Shown piece by piece: positions 45,445 to 54,030 of a DNA stretch of 64,000 nucleotides. The first letter of the stretch is position 1. Each line of letters opens with the position of its first letter. The position numbers were made by a program, and so were the translations under genes. The notes under the pieces were generated by a model that was not told the DNA's origin, ran no database searches, and was given only the letters and a program-made list of their open reading frames with translations. The DNA lies in the NCBI GenBank assembly GCA_963817615.1, contig CAWFPH010000003.1, positions 1,240,001-1,304,000 of the forward strand, read 5' to 3'. The stretch is from FEN-1219 sp963817615 (GTDB lineage: Bacteria; Pseudomonadota; Gammaproteobacteria; Steroidobacterales; Rariloculaceae).

Positions 45445-46905
45445 ATGAGTATCCGGCTCTCCGTCGCCGATTCGCTCCTGCTTCGGCGCTCTCGGTCGCT
45501 CGTGCCCGTCGTCCGGACTACGGCACTGGCTCTTCTAATTACGGCGAGCTTCGCAGCCTCCGGCCAAATCCCGCAGGGCGACGACGCCGAGCCGCAAAAC
45601 AACGTTCTTCGCATCGATCTTCCGACCGCGCTCCGGCTCGCCGACGAGCGCAACATCGACATCGCAATCTACCTTGCGCGCATCACGGCAGCATCGGCGC
45701 GGCTCGCTCAGGCTCGCAGCCTCGCCATTCCGACGTTGCGAGTCGGCACCGGTCATAGTCAGCACCACGGCACCATTCAAGACACGAGCGGACAGGTCTT
45801 CGACGCCGATCGCGCTTCCCGCTTCGTCGGCATCGGCGCCGGTACCGTCGGTCCGGCTGATCTCGCCCTCGACGTCAACGTGAGTGATGCGATCTTCGCT
45901 CCGCTCGCTGCACGTCAAAATCACGCCGCCGCGCAGTTCGCATCCGACGCCAATCGCCATGCCGTCCTGCTCGACGTCGCGACCGCATACCTCGCGTGGC
46001 TCCAGGCCTTCGAGGAAAGCCGCATCGCAGTAGAAATCCTCGGCCGGGCGACAGACCTCGCCACTACGACTTCCTCGTACGCGCGGACCGGCGAAGGGCT
46101 CGAGGCCGATGCGCGGCTCGCGGCGGTACAGCCGCTGCTCTGGAGGCAGCGGCGGCTCGCCGCGGACCAGCGCGCCGAAGCAGCCGCGGCGGCCCTCGCC
46201 CGCCTCCTGAATCTCGATGTCCACGTGAGGCTCGAGCCGATGGAAACGAAAATCCCGGTCATCGATATCTATTCGGCCGACGACGACTTGAACACACTCG
46301 TAGATCGCGCTCTGACCGGCAGACCCGAGACGGACCAGGTCAATTCGCTCGTTGCCGCGGCAGAGGAGGACCTCAGGGCGCAGCGCTACGGGCTCTTCGT
46401 GCCGAACGTGTCGTTGCGCTACAGCACGGGCGACTTCGGCGGCGGACCGGATTCCTCGGTTGCCACGACCGGTCACCGCGACGACCTGACGCTGCAGCTG
46501 TACTGGCAGCTCGATCAGCTCGGCTTCGGTCATCGCGCGATCACGAACGAGAAGCGCGCCGAGCTCCGCCAAACCGTGCTCGAGCGTGACAAGCTCCGCG
46601 ACACGATCGCGGCCGAGGTTCGCGACGACTACGCGGCGGCCCAGAGCCTCCGAGCGCAGATGCAACTCAGTGCATCGGCGGTCGAGCAGGCCCAGGGCGC
46701 CTACACGCTGCACCGCGAACGCATCTTCGACCGGCAAGGCATTCCGCTCGAAGCACTCCAGGCGATGTCGAGCCTCGCGGACGCGGAGATGGCAGAGGCC
46801 GCTACGATTGCCGCCTTCAGCACGGCGCAGGTCCGGCTGCATACGGCACTGGGAAACCCGCTCGATGCCGCGCAAATCGAGCGCCTGAGGTCCAATCCGC
46901 GTTGA
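45445..46905 (+). CDS. TolC-family outer-membrane efflux channel
   Basis: A 486-residue outer-membrane efflux protein with signal peptide (ALALLITASFAASGQ). The OEP repeats are visible in both halves: LPTALRLADERNIDI with long heptad-like helices (SARLAQARSLAIPTL), and VPNVSLRYSTGDFG with DTIAAEVRDDYAAAQSLRAQMQ. A helix-rich C-terminal region ends with LHTALGNPL. It completes the tripartite pump with the adaptor (same operon) and the divergent permease. Confidence 0.9.
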   Translation: MSIRLSVADSLLLRRSRSLVPVVRTTALALLITASFAASGQIPQGDDAEPQNNVLRIDLPTALRLADERNIDIAIYLARITAASARLAQARSLAIPTLRVGTGHSQHHGTIQDTSGQVFDADRASRFVGIGAGTVGPADLALDVNVSDAIFAPLAARQNHAAAQFASDANRHAVLLDVATAYLAWLQAFEESRIAVEILGRATDLATTTSSYARTGEGLEADARLAAVQPLLWRQRRLAADQRAEAAAAALARLLNLDVHVRLEPMETKIPVIDIYSADDDLNTLVDRALTGRPETDQVNSLVAAAEEDLRAQRYGLFVPNVSLRYSTGDFGGGPDSSVATTGHRDDLTLQLYWQLDQLGFGHRAITNEKRAELRQTVLERDKLRDTIAAEVRDDYAAAQSLRAQMQLSASAVEQAQGAYTLHRERIFDRQGIPLEALQAMSSLADAEMAEAATIAAFSTAQVRLHTALGNPLDAAQIERLRSNPR

Positions 46906-46908
46906 CGC

Positions 46909-47073
46909 TTATCTTGGGGCCCGCCGCTCGAGCTCATCGAAGAAGCCCGTCATCAAAACCATGCGGTTGCGCCCCATCGCCGGCTCCTCGACCGACAGCA
47001 GAGCCGCGAGGCGGTTGCCGTCATCCGTCACGTCGAAGTTCGCGATCACACCGGGTCGGATGACGATCCCCAT
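46909..47073 (-). pseudogene. C-terminal remnant of a TolB/WD40-like protein
   Basis: A 54-codon minus-strand frame directly after the TolC gene. It reads GVIANFDVTDDGNRL and ends GFFDELERRAPR with a stop. This strongly resembles the last two strands of TolB-like beta-propeller proteins (NFDVTPDG-type strand, then a closing NWFEEL-type helix), many of them fused to Ser/Thr kinases. A stop codon just upstream in the same frame and the lack of any propeller blades indicate a leftover tail rather than a small gene. Confidence 0.5.
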
Positions 47074-47150
47074 GAGCGAAGCGACCCGGCGGTGCGGTCG
47101 AAGTCACGAACGCGCTTGCATGCTGCTGCCGGCACGGCCGCGGACCGCCA

Positions 47151-48812
47151 TCACGGCGCATGCGCGCCTCGCACTAGGCGCCGCCGCACGCTGCCGACGA
47201 GCAACCGCGCTTCCTCGAGGCCGAGGACCCACGCGGCCGCCCCGTAAGCCGCGGCGTAGAGCGCACCGACGAGCGCAGCGAGCGGCACCGGCGGCCAACC
47301 CGCGCAGGCGTAGCGAGCAGCGGCGCCCACGGCGGCCGCCGCCCCGGCGGCGCCGAACATTCGCGACAGCGCGCGGGATCCGGCCCCAACGCTACCGACC
47401 ATCCTGCCGAGGTGCACCCGCAACAGCGCCCATTCGAGCCACGCACCGACGGCCGCGCCGCACGCGAGTCCCACGCAGCCGAGCGGAATCCCGGCAACCG
47501 ACCAGCCCGCGAGCACGCCCGCGCGAATCTCGTGGCCGAACAGCGTAATTCCCTCGAACTGCACCATCAGCACCGCGCCGATGAGCGCGGCCGTCGCGAC
47601 GCGCGCGATCGCAATGCGCGCGGGCGTCTTGGTGTCGCGCAGCGCGAAGAAAGCCGACTGATACACGCGAGTGCTGGTCGACGCGATCAAACCCGCGCTG
47701 TAGGCCGCGAGCGTGAACCACACGACCTTGACGTCGCTCTCCCCGAAACGCCCGGCCCGATAGAGCCCTGCGACGAGCACGTCGCCGAGCACGACGAACG
47801 CCACCGCGCTCGGCACCACGTAAAACGCGACGCGTCGGACGGCCGCGACGGTGCGCTCGTGCAGCGCCCCGAGCGCGCTCGCCCGATCGCGCGCGAGATC
47901 CGGTAGCGCGGCCGCGGCGATGCTCATTCCGAACAGACTGACCGGCAGCACGTACAGCGTCTGTGCGTACTGCAGCCGCGCGACCGCGCCAATGGCCAGC
48001 AGGCTCGCCAGCAGCATGTCCACGTAGGCGCTGAGCTGCACGACGCCGCGGCCGACGATTGCCGGCCCCGCATTGCGTACGGCTTCTATAAATGCGGGCT
48101 CGCGCCGGCCCGTGCTCCAGGCGAGATCCCGATCGAGCCGGAGCACCCAGGGCAGCTGCACGCCGAATTGGAGCACTCCGCCCGCCAGCGCGCCCCAGGC
48201 GGCCGCCATCAGCACGCCGTCGAGACCGGCGCGGCCGCCGACCGCCGCGACCGCCGCGATGATCGCGGCGTTCCAGAGCACCGGCGCGAAATACGGCACG
48301 AAGAACTTGCGGTGACTGTTCAAGATGCCGAGCGCCCAGGCGGACAACACGAGCACGCCCGTCATCGGGAACAGGATCCGGACCACGGCGATCATGAGCA
48401 CGCGCCGCTCGCCTTCGAAGCCGGGTGTGAAAATCGCGACGAGCCACGGCGCGAGCAACACGCCGAGCAGCGAGAACGCGCCCGCGATCGCGAGCAGCAG
48501 CGCGAACATCGCGCCCGCGACGCGGCCAGCCTCCCGCGTCCGCCCTTGGCCGAGCAGCTCCGAGTACACGGGGATGAACGACGCGCTGAGCGTCCCCTCG
48601 CCGAGCAGATTCTGCAGCGCATTGGGCAAGCGCAGCGCCGCCCCGAACACGTCGGCCTGAAGACCCGCGCCGAGATACACCGCGAGCACGCGCTGACGCA
48701 CGAGCCCGAACAGCCGGCTCGCGAAGATGCCGACCGCGACCGCGACAGCGGCGCCGCTCGAACGGGCGCTCTGCTCGCTGCGTGCGCGCGCGCTCATCGG
48801 CGAGGCGGCCAC
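47151..48812 (-). CDS. murJ: Lipid II flippase MurJ
   Basis: A 553-residue polytopic protein with about fourteen helices and MurJ landmarks: GIFASRLFGLVRQRVLAVYLGAG near the N-terminus, DVFGAALRLPNALQNLLGEGTLSASFIPVYSE, and FFVPYFAPVLWNAAII. The conserved arginines and the acidic residue in the central cavity region are present. It moves lipid II across the inner membrane for peptidoglycan synthesis. The usual neighbours (rpsT, ribF) are not adjacent. Confidence 0.93.
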   Translation of the reverse strand: MAASPMSARARSEQSARSSGAAVAVAVGIFASRLFGLVRQRVLAVYLGAGLQADVFGAALRLPNALQNLLGEGTLSASFIPVYSELLGQGRTREAGRVAGAMFALLLAIAGAFSLLGVLLAPWLVAIFTPGFEGERRVLMIAVVRILFPMTGVLVLSAWALGILNSHRKFFVPYFAPVLWNAAIIAAVAAVGGRAGLDGVLMAAAWGALAGGVLQFGVQLPWVLRLDRDLAWSTGRREPAFIEAVRNAGPAIVGRGVVQLSAYVDMLLASLLAIGAVARLQYAQTLYVLPVSLFGMSIAAAALPDLARDRASALGALHERTVAAVRRVAFYVVPSAVAFVVLGDVLVAGLYRAGRFGESDVKVVWFTLAAYSAGLIASTSTRVYQSAFFALRDTKTPARIAIARVATAALIGAVLMVQFEGITLFGHEIRAGVLAGWSVAGIPLGCVGLACGAAVGAWLEWALLRVHLGRMVGSVGAGSRALSRMFGAAGAAAAVGAAARYACAGWPPVPLAALVGALYAAAYGAAAWVLGLEEARLLVGSVRRRLVRGAHAP

Positions 48813-48840
48813 CGGGCGACGCGCGGGCCTAGCGACCGGC

Positions 48841-49386
48841 TCAGTGCTGCGGGTTGCGATCGATGAGCATCGACTCCGGCCGTTGCGGAATCGTCGGCTT
48901 GAGATACGGCTTCTCTGCAGCTTGGTGACACGCGTAGCACTGATTCAACATTCCTTTGTAGGCGGTCTCGAAAGCTGCTCCATCCTTGTTGTCGATCGCG
49001 GTGCGCAGATTCTTGAGGCCTCCATCCTCGACTCCCTGCAGAATCGGCCGCAAGTCGAGCGGCGACTTGTCCGCGAGCTGCCGCACGGGGTGCAGGCGCA
49101 CCGTCCAGTTGAGGTGGCTGCGCGTCTCGTTCAAGTAGAACGTCGCGAGCGGCCAATTGCCGGCCTTGCCCGCGAACCACAGGTTCGAGAAGTGATACTC
49201 GACGTCGGCCATCGTGTGCGACTGGCTCGGCAGCATGCGCTTCAGGTCCTCGATCTCGGCCTTGAGCGCCGCGATCTCCGCCGCGTCGTCGCCGGCCTTG
49301 CTCGCACTCTGCGCGTGCGCGGCACCGGCGGCCGTGCAGCAGCACGCTACGAGCGCCGATACGATTCTCATTCTGTTCCGAATCAC
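48841..49386 (-). CDS. Exported mono-haem cytochrome-c-like protein
   Basis: A 181-residue protein with a signal peptide (ALVACCCTAAGAAHAQ). A short coiled coil (EIAALKAEIEDLKRM) precedes a helical domain with HFSNLWFAGKAGNWPLATFYL. One haem motif CYACH lies near the C-terminus (MLNQCYACHQAAE), as in cytochrome c' type four-helix bundles. The GTG start is chosen because AGGAGG lies four to five bases upstream; an ATG five codons in has no such site. Role unknown, probably periplasmic electron transfer or gas binding. Confidence 0.75.
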   Translation of the reverse strand: MIRNRMRIVSALVACCCTAAGAAHAQSASKAGDDAAEIAALKAEIEDLKRMLPSQSHTMADVEYHFSNLWFAGKAGNWPLATFYLNETRSHLNWTVRLHPVRQLADKSPLDLRPILQGVEDGGLKNLRTAIDNKDGAAFETAYKGMLNQCYACHQAAEKPYLKPTIPQRPESMLIDRNPQH

Positions 49387-49481
49387 ATCCCCTCCTTTCG
49401 CTCAATCGCGACACACGGCGCGTAGCATACGCCGACGCCCGAAAACATGAGACGGCGCGTCTCGTGCAGGAAGCTCGCAAG

Positions 49482-49738
49482 CCCGGCGCCGAGGCGCGTG
49501 AGCAATCCGCATAGAATCAGCATGCCCAGACGAGGTCGACGCCACCGACGAACGGCCCCAGCACGCCGGGCCACGGAATGCCGATCGCGGGGAAGCCCGC
49601 TGCCGAGCAGCTCCGGAAACACCAGTTTCTGAATGCCTTCGGGCAGGAACACGAGTCGATCGCGAGACGAATGCAAGGCACCCACCGGGAGACCGAGGTC
49701 GACGACAGCGAGTGAAGCCAATCGGGCGATTCGCTCAT
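49482..49738 (-). pseudogene. Frameshifted and truncated DoxX-family gene
   Basis: Three successive minus-strand segments spell a DoxX protein only if the frame is changed twice: first RLVFLPEGIQKLVFPELLGSG, then in another frame FPAIGIPWPGVLGPFVGG, then back in the first frame MLILCGLLTRLGAG. Loss of single bases near GSG and near the VDLVW segment explains the shifts. After GLLTRLGAG the homology stops, so the C-terminal helices are missing. An ATG at 49738 begins a plausible original N-terminus (MSESPDWLH). The gene is non-functional as read. Confidence 0.65.
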
Positions 49739-49867
49739 GGCGCTCACATTACTACGGCGCGCGTGCTGGGCCCAGAAAACGGGCGGACCGCGCCGGCGAG
49801 CGGATCCGCCTGTCGAATCTCGGCAGCCGCTTGCTACAGTAGCGGCTTCAGCCGACGGAGATCCTCG

Positions 49868-50644
49868 ATGCCGCAGATTCGCCGCTGTTGGCCGATTGCT
49901 ATCGCTGCGTTGCTTGCGGCCGGGCTAGCTCATGCCGATTCGGCGGCGATCGCGGTCGCGGCGAATTTCGCGACCCCCGTCGCCGCGCTCAAGCGCTCGT
50001 TCGAGGCGCGCACGGGCCATCGACTCACGATTGCGTCGGGCTCGACCGGTCAGCTCTACGCGCAAATCAAGAGCGGCGCGCCATTCGACGCGCTGCTGGC
50101 GGCCGACGTGGAGCACGTCGACCGGCTCGTTGCGGACGGTCTGGGCGATTCGGCCGTACGCTTCACCTACGCCGTCGGCCGACTCGTGCTGTGGACGCGC
50201 GACGCGGGGAAGTACGCACCGCTCGGCATGGACACGGTGAAGCGCACCGACTTCCGCTGGCTTGCAATCGCCAACCCGCGCCTTGCGCCGTACGGCGCGG
50301 CGGCACAAGAGACGCTCACCGCGCTTGGACTTTGGGACGCGCTCCAGCCTCGGCTCGTTCGCGGCGAGAACATTGCACAGACCTTCACGATGGCCGAGAC
50401 CCGCAACGCGGATCTCGCGTTCGTCGCGCTGTCGCAAGCGCTCACGTACCAGGAGCCGGCCGCCTACGTCGAGGTGCCGGCCGAGCTCTACACGCCGATC
50501 CGGCAAGACGCGATTCTGCTGAAACGCGCCGACTCGAACGCGGCCGCACGCGCGTTCCTGGACTACTTGCGCAGCGCGGAAGGCGCGCGCGAGATCGAAA
50601 GGTTCGGCTACGCCGTCGGGCTCACGGTGTCGCAGCGCGATTGA
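49868..50644 (+). CDS. modA: Molybdate-type ABC substrate-binding protein
   Basis: A 258-residue periplasmic binding protein: signal peptide (PIAIAALLAAGLAHAD), then AVAANFATPVAALKRSFEARTG and the signature SGSTGQLYAQIKSGAPFDALLAAD, with later NADLAFVALSQAL. This pattern is ModA/WtpA type, binding molybdate or tungstate. Start MPQIRRCW was chosen because it gives the signal; the open frame begins further up in the decayed DoxX region. No modB or modC follows, so the permease must be elsewhere or is absent. Confidence 0.85.
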   Translation: MPQIRRCWPIAIAALLAAGLAHADSAAIAVAANFATPVAALKRSFEARTGHRLTIASGSTGQLYAQIKSGAPFDALLAADVEHVDRLVADGLGDSAVRFTYAVGRLVLWTRDAGKYAPLGMDTVKRTDFRWLAIANPRLAPYGAAAQETLTALGLWDALQPRLVRGENIAQTFTMAETRNADLAFVALSQALTYQEPAAYVEVPAELYTPIRQDAILLKRADSNAAARAFLDYLRSAEGAREIERFGYAVGLTVSQRD

Positions 50645-50927
50645 AGGCACGGCGGAGCCGGACCCGCTCGCGATTTTCGAGACGCCGCGCCTGGCGCGCG
50701 GGAATCGAGCGTCAAGCCATTCGGCGCTGCGCCGCTCGGTTCAGTAGCCGCCGAAATCGGCGAGCACGAGCATCTCGATCGCTTGCAGGCCGAGCGGGTC
50801 GTCCCGCGAGCAATACCGAAGCTGGGCGCGCTCAACCGTCGGTCAACCGCTCGAGTCGCACGTATCCGAGAAGGTCGAACAGGTCCGAGCGTTGACATCG
50901 AGCGCATTTCCCTCGATAAGAGCGAAC

Positions 50928-51239
50928 ATGAACCGCCGCGCCGTCGATGCCGTCAGCGACGAGATCGCCCAAGAAAAAGCGCAGTCGTTCGGCCGTGCCG
51001 CGAAATTGCTCGAGGATGCGCTCGCCGCGCTGCGGGCGTTCGACGCGGACGCCCGCGACGACCCGAGAGCGCGCGCCATGCTCGTCGCGCACGCGGCCGA
51101 GCGCGTGCTGCACTTCATCGTGCAGCGCGAAGCGTGCGGTCTCCGAGATCCCGACTACGTATTCAGATCATTTGCCGTTCCGGCCGAGGTGATCTCTCGC
51201 ATCGGCACGGTCCGCCGCGCGGCGTTGTCGCCGCGCTGA
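50928..51239 (+). CDS. Small helical protein (DUF6665-like)
   Basis: A 103-residue cytoplasmic, helix-rich protein: DEIAQEKAQSFGRAAKLLEDALAAL, a middle helix HAAERVLHFIVQREACGLRD, and a closing YVFRSFAVPAEVISRIG. The pattern E-x-AQEKA-x-x-x-GRA and VQREACGLRD matches a small family I recall as DUF6665. Function unknown. The ATG is chosen to give that N-terminus; the upstream frame has no support. Confidence 0.65.
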   Translation: MNRRAVDAVSDEIAQEKAQSFGRAAKLLEDALAALRAFDADARDDPRARAMLVAHAAERVLHFIVQREACGLRDPDYVFRSFAVPAEVISRIGTVRRAALSPR

Positions 51240-51240
51240 G

Positions 51241-51614
51241 GCGTCGCTGCCGCCCGCGGCGCCGGTGCTCGCATTGCCGGCCGCCGCTCAGCAACACGAG
51301 CCGTTCAACCCGCGCAACGGCTTTCCCGTCGCACCGAGCGGCATCGCGATACCGCCTTTGCCCGAGCAGCCGATGCTCTATCACACGGCGGAGGGCCAGG
51401 ACATCAGGATCGTCGTCTACACGCGCGGCTGAAGCGGCCTTGGCGCATCGCGTTCCTACCGAGCGGAGAGAAGATGGAGGAACTGCGGCGCGAGTCGCTG
51501 CTCGTCGACCTGCACCAGCGCATCCGCGACGTGCGCGAGGGGCCGGACGAGCTGCTTTATCTCCTCACCGACGACGACAACGGCGCGATCCTGCGCATCG
51601 AACCTGCGCCGTAA
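51241..51614 (+). pseudogene. PQQ-dependent aldose sugar dehydrogenase reduced to its two ends
   Basis: The first part reads HEPFNPRNGFPVAPSGIAIPP and LPEQPMLYHTAEGQDIRIVVYTRG, the start of YliI-type soluble aldose dehydrogenases. It hits a stop, but one frame over it continues LKRPWRIAFLPSGEK, the conserved first propeller strand. The sequence then jumps straight to MEELRRESLLVDLHQRIRDV and LLYLLTDDDNGAILRIEP, which is the last strand of the same family. The ~300-residue middle, including catalytic and calcium-binding residues, is missing. A single-base loss plus a large internal deletion explain this; the signal peptide start also appears lost. Confidence 0.72.
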
Positions 51615-51635
51615 CGCGGCGACGCGCTGCGGCGG

Positions 51636-52124
51636 CTATAAGATCGCCGGGCGGTTCGGTTGTTCGTTGGGGTTCGGGCCGCTCGCTGGAAACTCGCGCG
51701 CGAGCAGCGCTCCCACGCCCTCGACGCCGGCCAGCGCGCCCGTGCGCCAGCGCCCCGCGCGAAACTCCTGCTTCATCTCCTCGCAAACCCGCTGCCACTC
51801 CTCGGCGCTCACGCGGCCGTCGCAGCCGTGATCCGCGACGATCTCGACGCTGCGCTCGGCGAGCAGCACGTAGATCAGCACACCGTTGCTCTCGACCGTA
51901 TCCCACACGTGCAGCTCGCCGAACACTTCGAGCGCGCGCTGCCGCGTCGTGCGCACGCGCCACAGCGTGCCGACGTCGAGCGCGACCTCGATCGCAAAGC
52001 GAATTTCGCCGCGATGCTTCTGCTCCGCCTTCGCGACGGCCTCCTCGATTGCGCTCAACGTGTGCGACGGGAAACGGCGCCCGAGCGCGGCGCGCGGCAA
52101 CATCAGGTTGCGCACGACGTTCAC
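51636..52124 (-). CDS. TPM-domain protein, second copy
   Basis: A 162-residue protein with a TPM domain: PSHTLSAIEEAVAKAEQKHRGEIRFAIEV, VLIYVLLAERSVEIVADHGCDGR and EEWQRVCEEMKQEFRAG. It has no signal peptide or membrane helix, unlike its upstream neighbour. A GTG start at 52124 has GGGAGG eight bases upstream and lies directly after the stop of the first TPM gene, so it was chosen over the longer frame. TPM proteins act in membrane-protein or photosystem quality control in other organisms; here the role is unknown. Confidence 0.82.
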   Translation of the reverse strand: MNVVRNLMLPRAALGRRFPSHTLSAIEEAVAKAEQKHRGEIRFAIEVALDVGTLWRVRTTRQRALEVFGELHVWDTVESNGVLIYVLLAERSVEIVADHGCDGRVSAEEWQRVCEEMKQEFRAGRWRTGALAGVEGVGALLAREFPASGPNPNEQPNRPAIL

Positions 52125-52125
52125 G

Positions 52126-52995
52126 CTACCAACCTCCCGACGCGCCGCCGCCGCCGAAGCGCCCGCCACCGCCCCGGAAACCGCCGCCTCCGCCGAAGCC
52201 GCGTCCACCGCCGCCGAGCCATGGTCCTCCGGACGCCCACCGGCCGGGGCCGCCGACTCCTGCGAGACCGAGCACGAACACCATGAAGCCGATACCGAGT
52301 GCCAGTAGCAGAACGCTGCTCAGAAACCACGCGACGAGGCCCGCGCCCGCGCCGAGCGCGAGCGAGCCGCCGAATGCGCCAAGCGAACGACGCAGCAGCG
52401 GGGCGACGAATATCGCGACGAACAAGATCAACGGCAGCGCGCCGATACCGTTGCCTTCGCCACGACCGGGCGAGCCGTCCGGTGCCGGCAGCGGCTCGCC
52501 GTCGATCAGACCGATCAACGCGTCGACGCCCGCGTTCAAGCCGGCCGCGTAGTCGCCCTCATAGAAGCGCGGCACGATCTGCTCGCTGATGATTCGCTTC
52601 GCGAGCGCATCCGGCACCGCGCCTTCGAGGCCGTAACCCACTTCGATCCGCACCCGTCGATCGTCCTTCGCGACGAGCAGCACGATGCCGTCATCGATCT
52701 TGCGGCGGCCGACCTGCCACGCCTCGGCTACGCGCAAGGAATATTGCTCGATCGTTTCGGGAGCCGTGGTCGGAACCAGGAGCACGGCGATCTGGCTGCC
52801 TTTGCGCTGCTCGAACGCGGCGAGCTTCTGCTCGAGCGCCGTGCGCGCGCCGGCGTCGAGCGTAGCCGTGAGATCGGTGACGCGTGCACCGAGCGGCGGA
52901 ATCGGCTGTTGCGCGTGCGCGAGCGCCGCGGCGAACGCGGCCGCCGCAAGCACCGCCCGAGCGGCGTACGACAGCAGGCGGGATCCGCGCGGCAT
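52126..52995 (-). CDS. TPM-domain membrane protein (YgcG family)
   Basis: A ~289-residue protein: signal peptide (RAVLAAAAFAAALAHAQQ), periplasmic TPM domain (VTDLTATLDAGARTALEQKLAAFEQ, DDGIVLLVAKDDRRVRIEVGYGLEG), two membrane helices (~180-240) and a glycine-rich C-terminal tail. This is the YgcG layout, which typically accompanies LemA. An in-frame GTG at 53052 is also possible but has no ribosome site; the ATG at 52995 gives the cleanest signal. Sandwiched between lemA and the second TPM gene with almost no spacing. Confidence 0.87.
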   Translation of the reverse strand: MPRGSRLLSYAARAVLAAAAFAAALAHAQQPIPPLGARVTDLTATLDAGARTALEQKLAAFEQRKGSQIAVLLVPTTAPETIEQYSLRVAEAWQVGRRKIDDGIVLLVAKDDRRVRIEVGYGLEGAVPDALAKRIISEQIVPRFYEGDYAAGLNAGVDALIGLIDGEPLPAPDGSPGRGEGNGIGALPLILFVAIFVAPLLRRSLGAFGGSLALGAGAGLVAWFLSSVLLLALGIGFMVFVLGLAGVGGPGRWASGGPWLGGGGRGFGGGGGFRGGGGRFGGGGASGGW

Positions 52996-53053
52996 CCGCG
53001 AGCCACGCGGCGCGCCTCGTGCCGCGCGCCCGTTGCGGAAAGCCGTCAGCACT

Positions 53054-53650
53054 TCACTGCTGTGGTTTACGGCTGAAATCGACGGCCGGCGGGCGCGCGA
53101 TCTCGGCCTCGTTCTGGACGGAGAAGTTTTGCTTCGGGTCGTAGTGGAACAACATCGCGGTCAGATTGCTCGGGAAGCTGCGCACGGTCACGTTGTAATC
53201 GCGCACGGCCGCGATGTAGCGGTTGCGGGCGACGGTGATACGGTTCTCCGTGCCCTCGAGCTGCGCCTGCAGATCACGAAAGTTCGCGTCCGATTTGAGC
53301 TCGGGATACCGCTCCACGACGACCATGAGCCGCGACAAGGCACCCGTGAGCTCGCCCTGAGCGGCCTGGAAGCGCTGGAACGCTTGCGGATCGTTGATGA
53401 GCTCCGGCGTGGCTTGGATCGAGCCGACTTTCGCACGCGCCTCGGTGACGCCGAGCAACACCGTTTGCTCCTGCTGGGCGAAACCGCGCACCGTCTCGAC
53501 GAGATTCGGGATCAGATCCGCTCGGCGCTGATACTGATTCACGACCTCCGACCAAGCCGCGTTCACCTGCTCGTCCTGCTGCTGAAACTTGTTGTAGCCA
53601 CAGCCCGCGAGCTGAGTCGCCAAGACGAAAATCACTACCGGTCGCCACAT
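53054..53650 (-). CDS. lemA: LemA family lipoprotein
   Basis: A 198-residue protein starting with a lipobox (ATQLAGC), then the LemA helical core: EVVNQYQRRADLIPNLVETVRGFAQQEQ, LMVVVERYPELKSDANFRDLQAQLEGTENRI, RNRYIAAVRDYNVTVRSFPSNL. Function poorly known; linked to membrane integrity and commonly paired with TPM (YgcG) proteins as seen here. GAGGAG precedes the ATG at good spacing. First gene of a three-gene operon. Confidence 0.9.
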   Translation of the reverse strand: MWRPVVIFVLATQLAGCGYNKFQQQDEQVNAAWSEVVNQYQRRADLIPNLVETVRGFAQQEQTVLLGVTEARAKVGSIQATPELINDPQAFQRFQAAQGELTGALSRLMVVVERYPELKSDANFRDLQAQLEGTENRITVARNRYIAAVRDYNVTVRSFPSNLTAMLFHYDPKQNFSVQNEAEIARPPAVDFSRKPQQ

Positions 53651-54030
53651 CGATCGCTCTCCTCATCGACGGCCTCCCGCGCGGCCGGTGCGCGCCTATC
53701 ATTGGGGACGCGCACCGAATGCTCAAGCCCAACCGGGACGACGCGCGCGCAGGCGGCATGGTTCTTGCTTTTTGCCGGCATGGACGCCGACCTGCCAAGA
53801 TGCTCGCGGCGCTCGCGGACCCGGAACGGCGCATGCCGCGCGCGGCTTCGCCGCGCAACCGCAAGATTTACGTGCAGACACCGCGGATCGTCCCGGTGCA
53901 CACCGACTTCCTGGATCGCTACGCTTGCGTGAACGGCCGACCGCTGGTCCGCGAGACGGTCGGGCGTACGGCGTCCGTCGGGGAGTGCCACTGCTGACAG
54001 CGGGCGGGCGGGGCGCGCCGAGCCCCGCGC
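53651..54030. other. Intergenic region with one doubtful small reading frame
   Basis: About 380 bases between lemA and the aldo/keto reductase gene. A plus-strand frame of 92 codons (53719-53997) ends with RYACVNGRPLVRETVGRTASVGECHC, which looks less random than its arginine-rich first half, but I recognise no family and see no ribosome site. It may be a remnant. Nothing else is seen apart from the lemA promoter region. Confidence 0.35.

Noticed and set aside
53719..53997. Plus-strand small ORF ending in VGECHC
   Set aside because: No ribosome site, arginine-rich first half and no recognised family; noted only in the intergenic entry.
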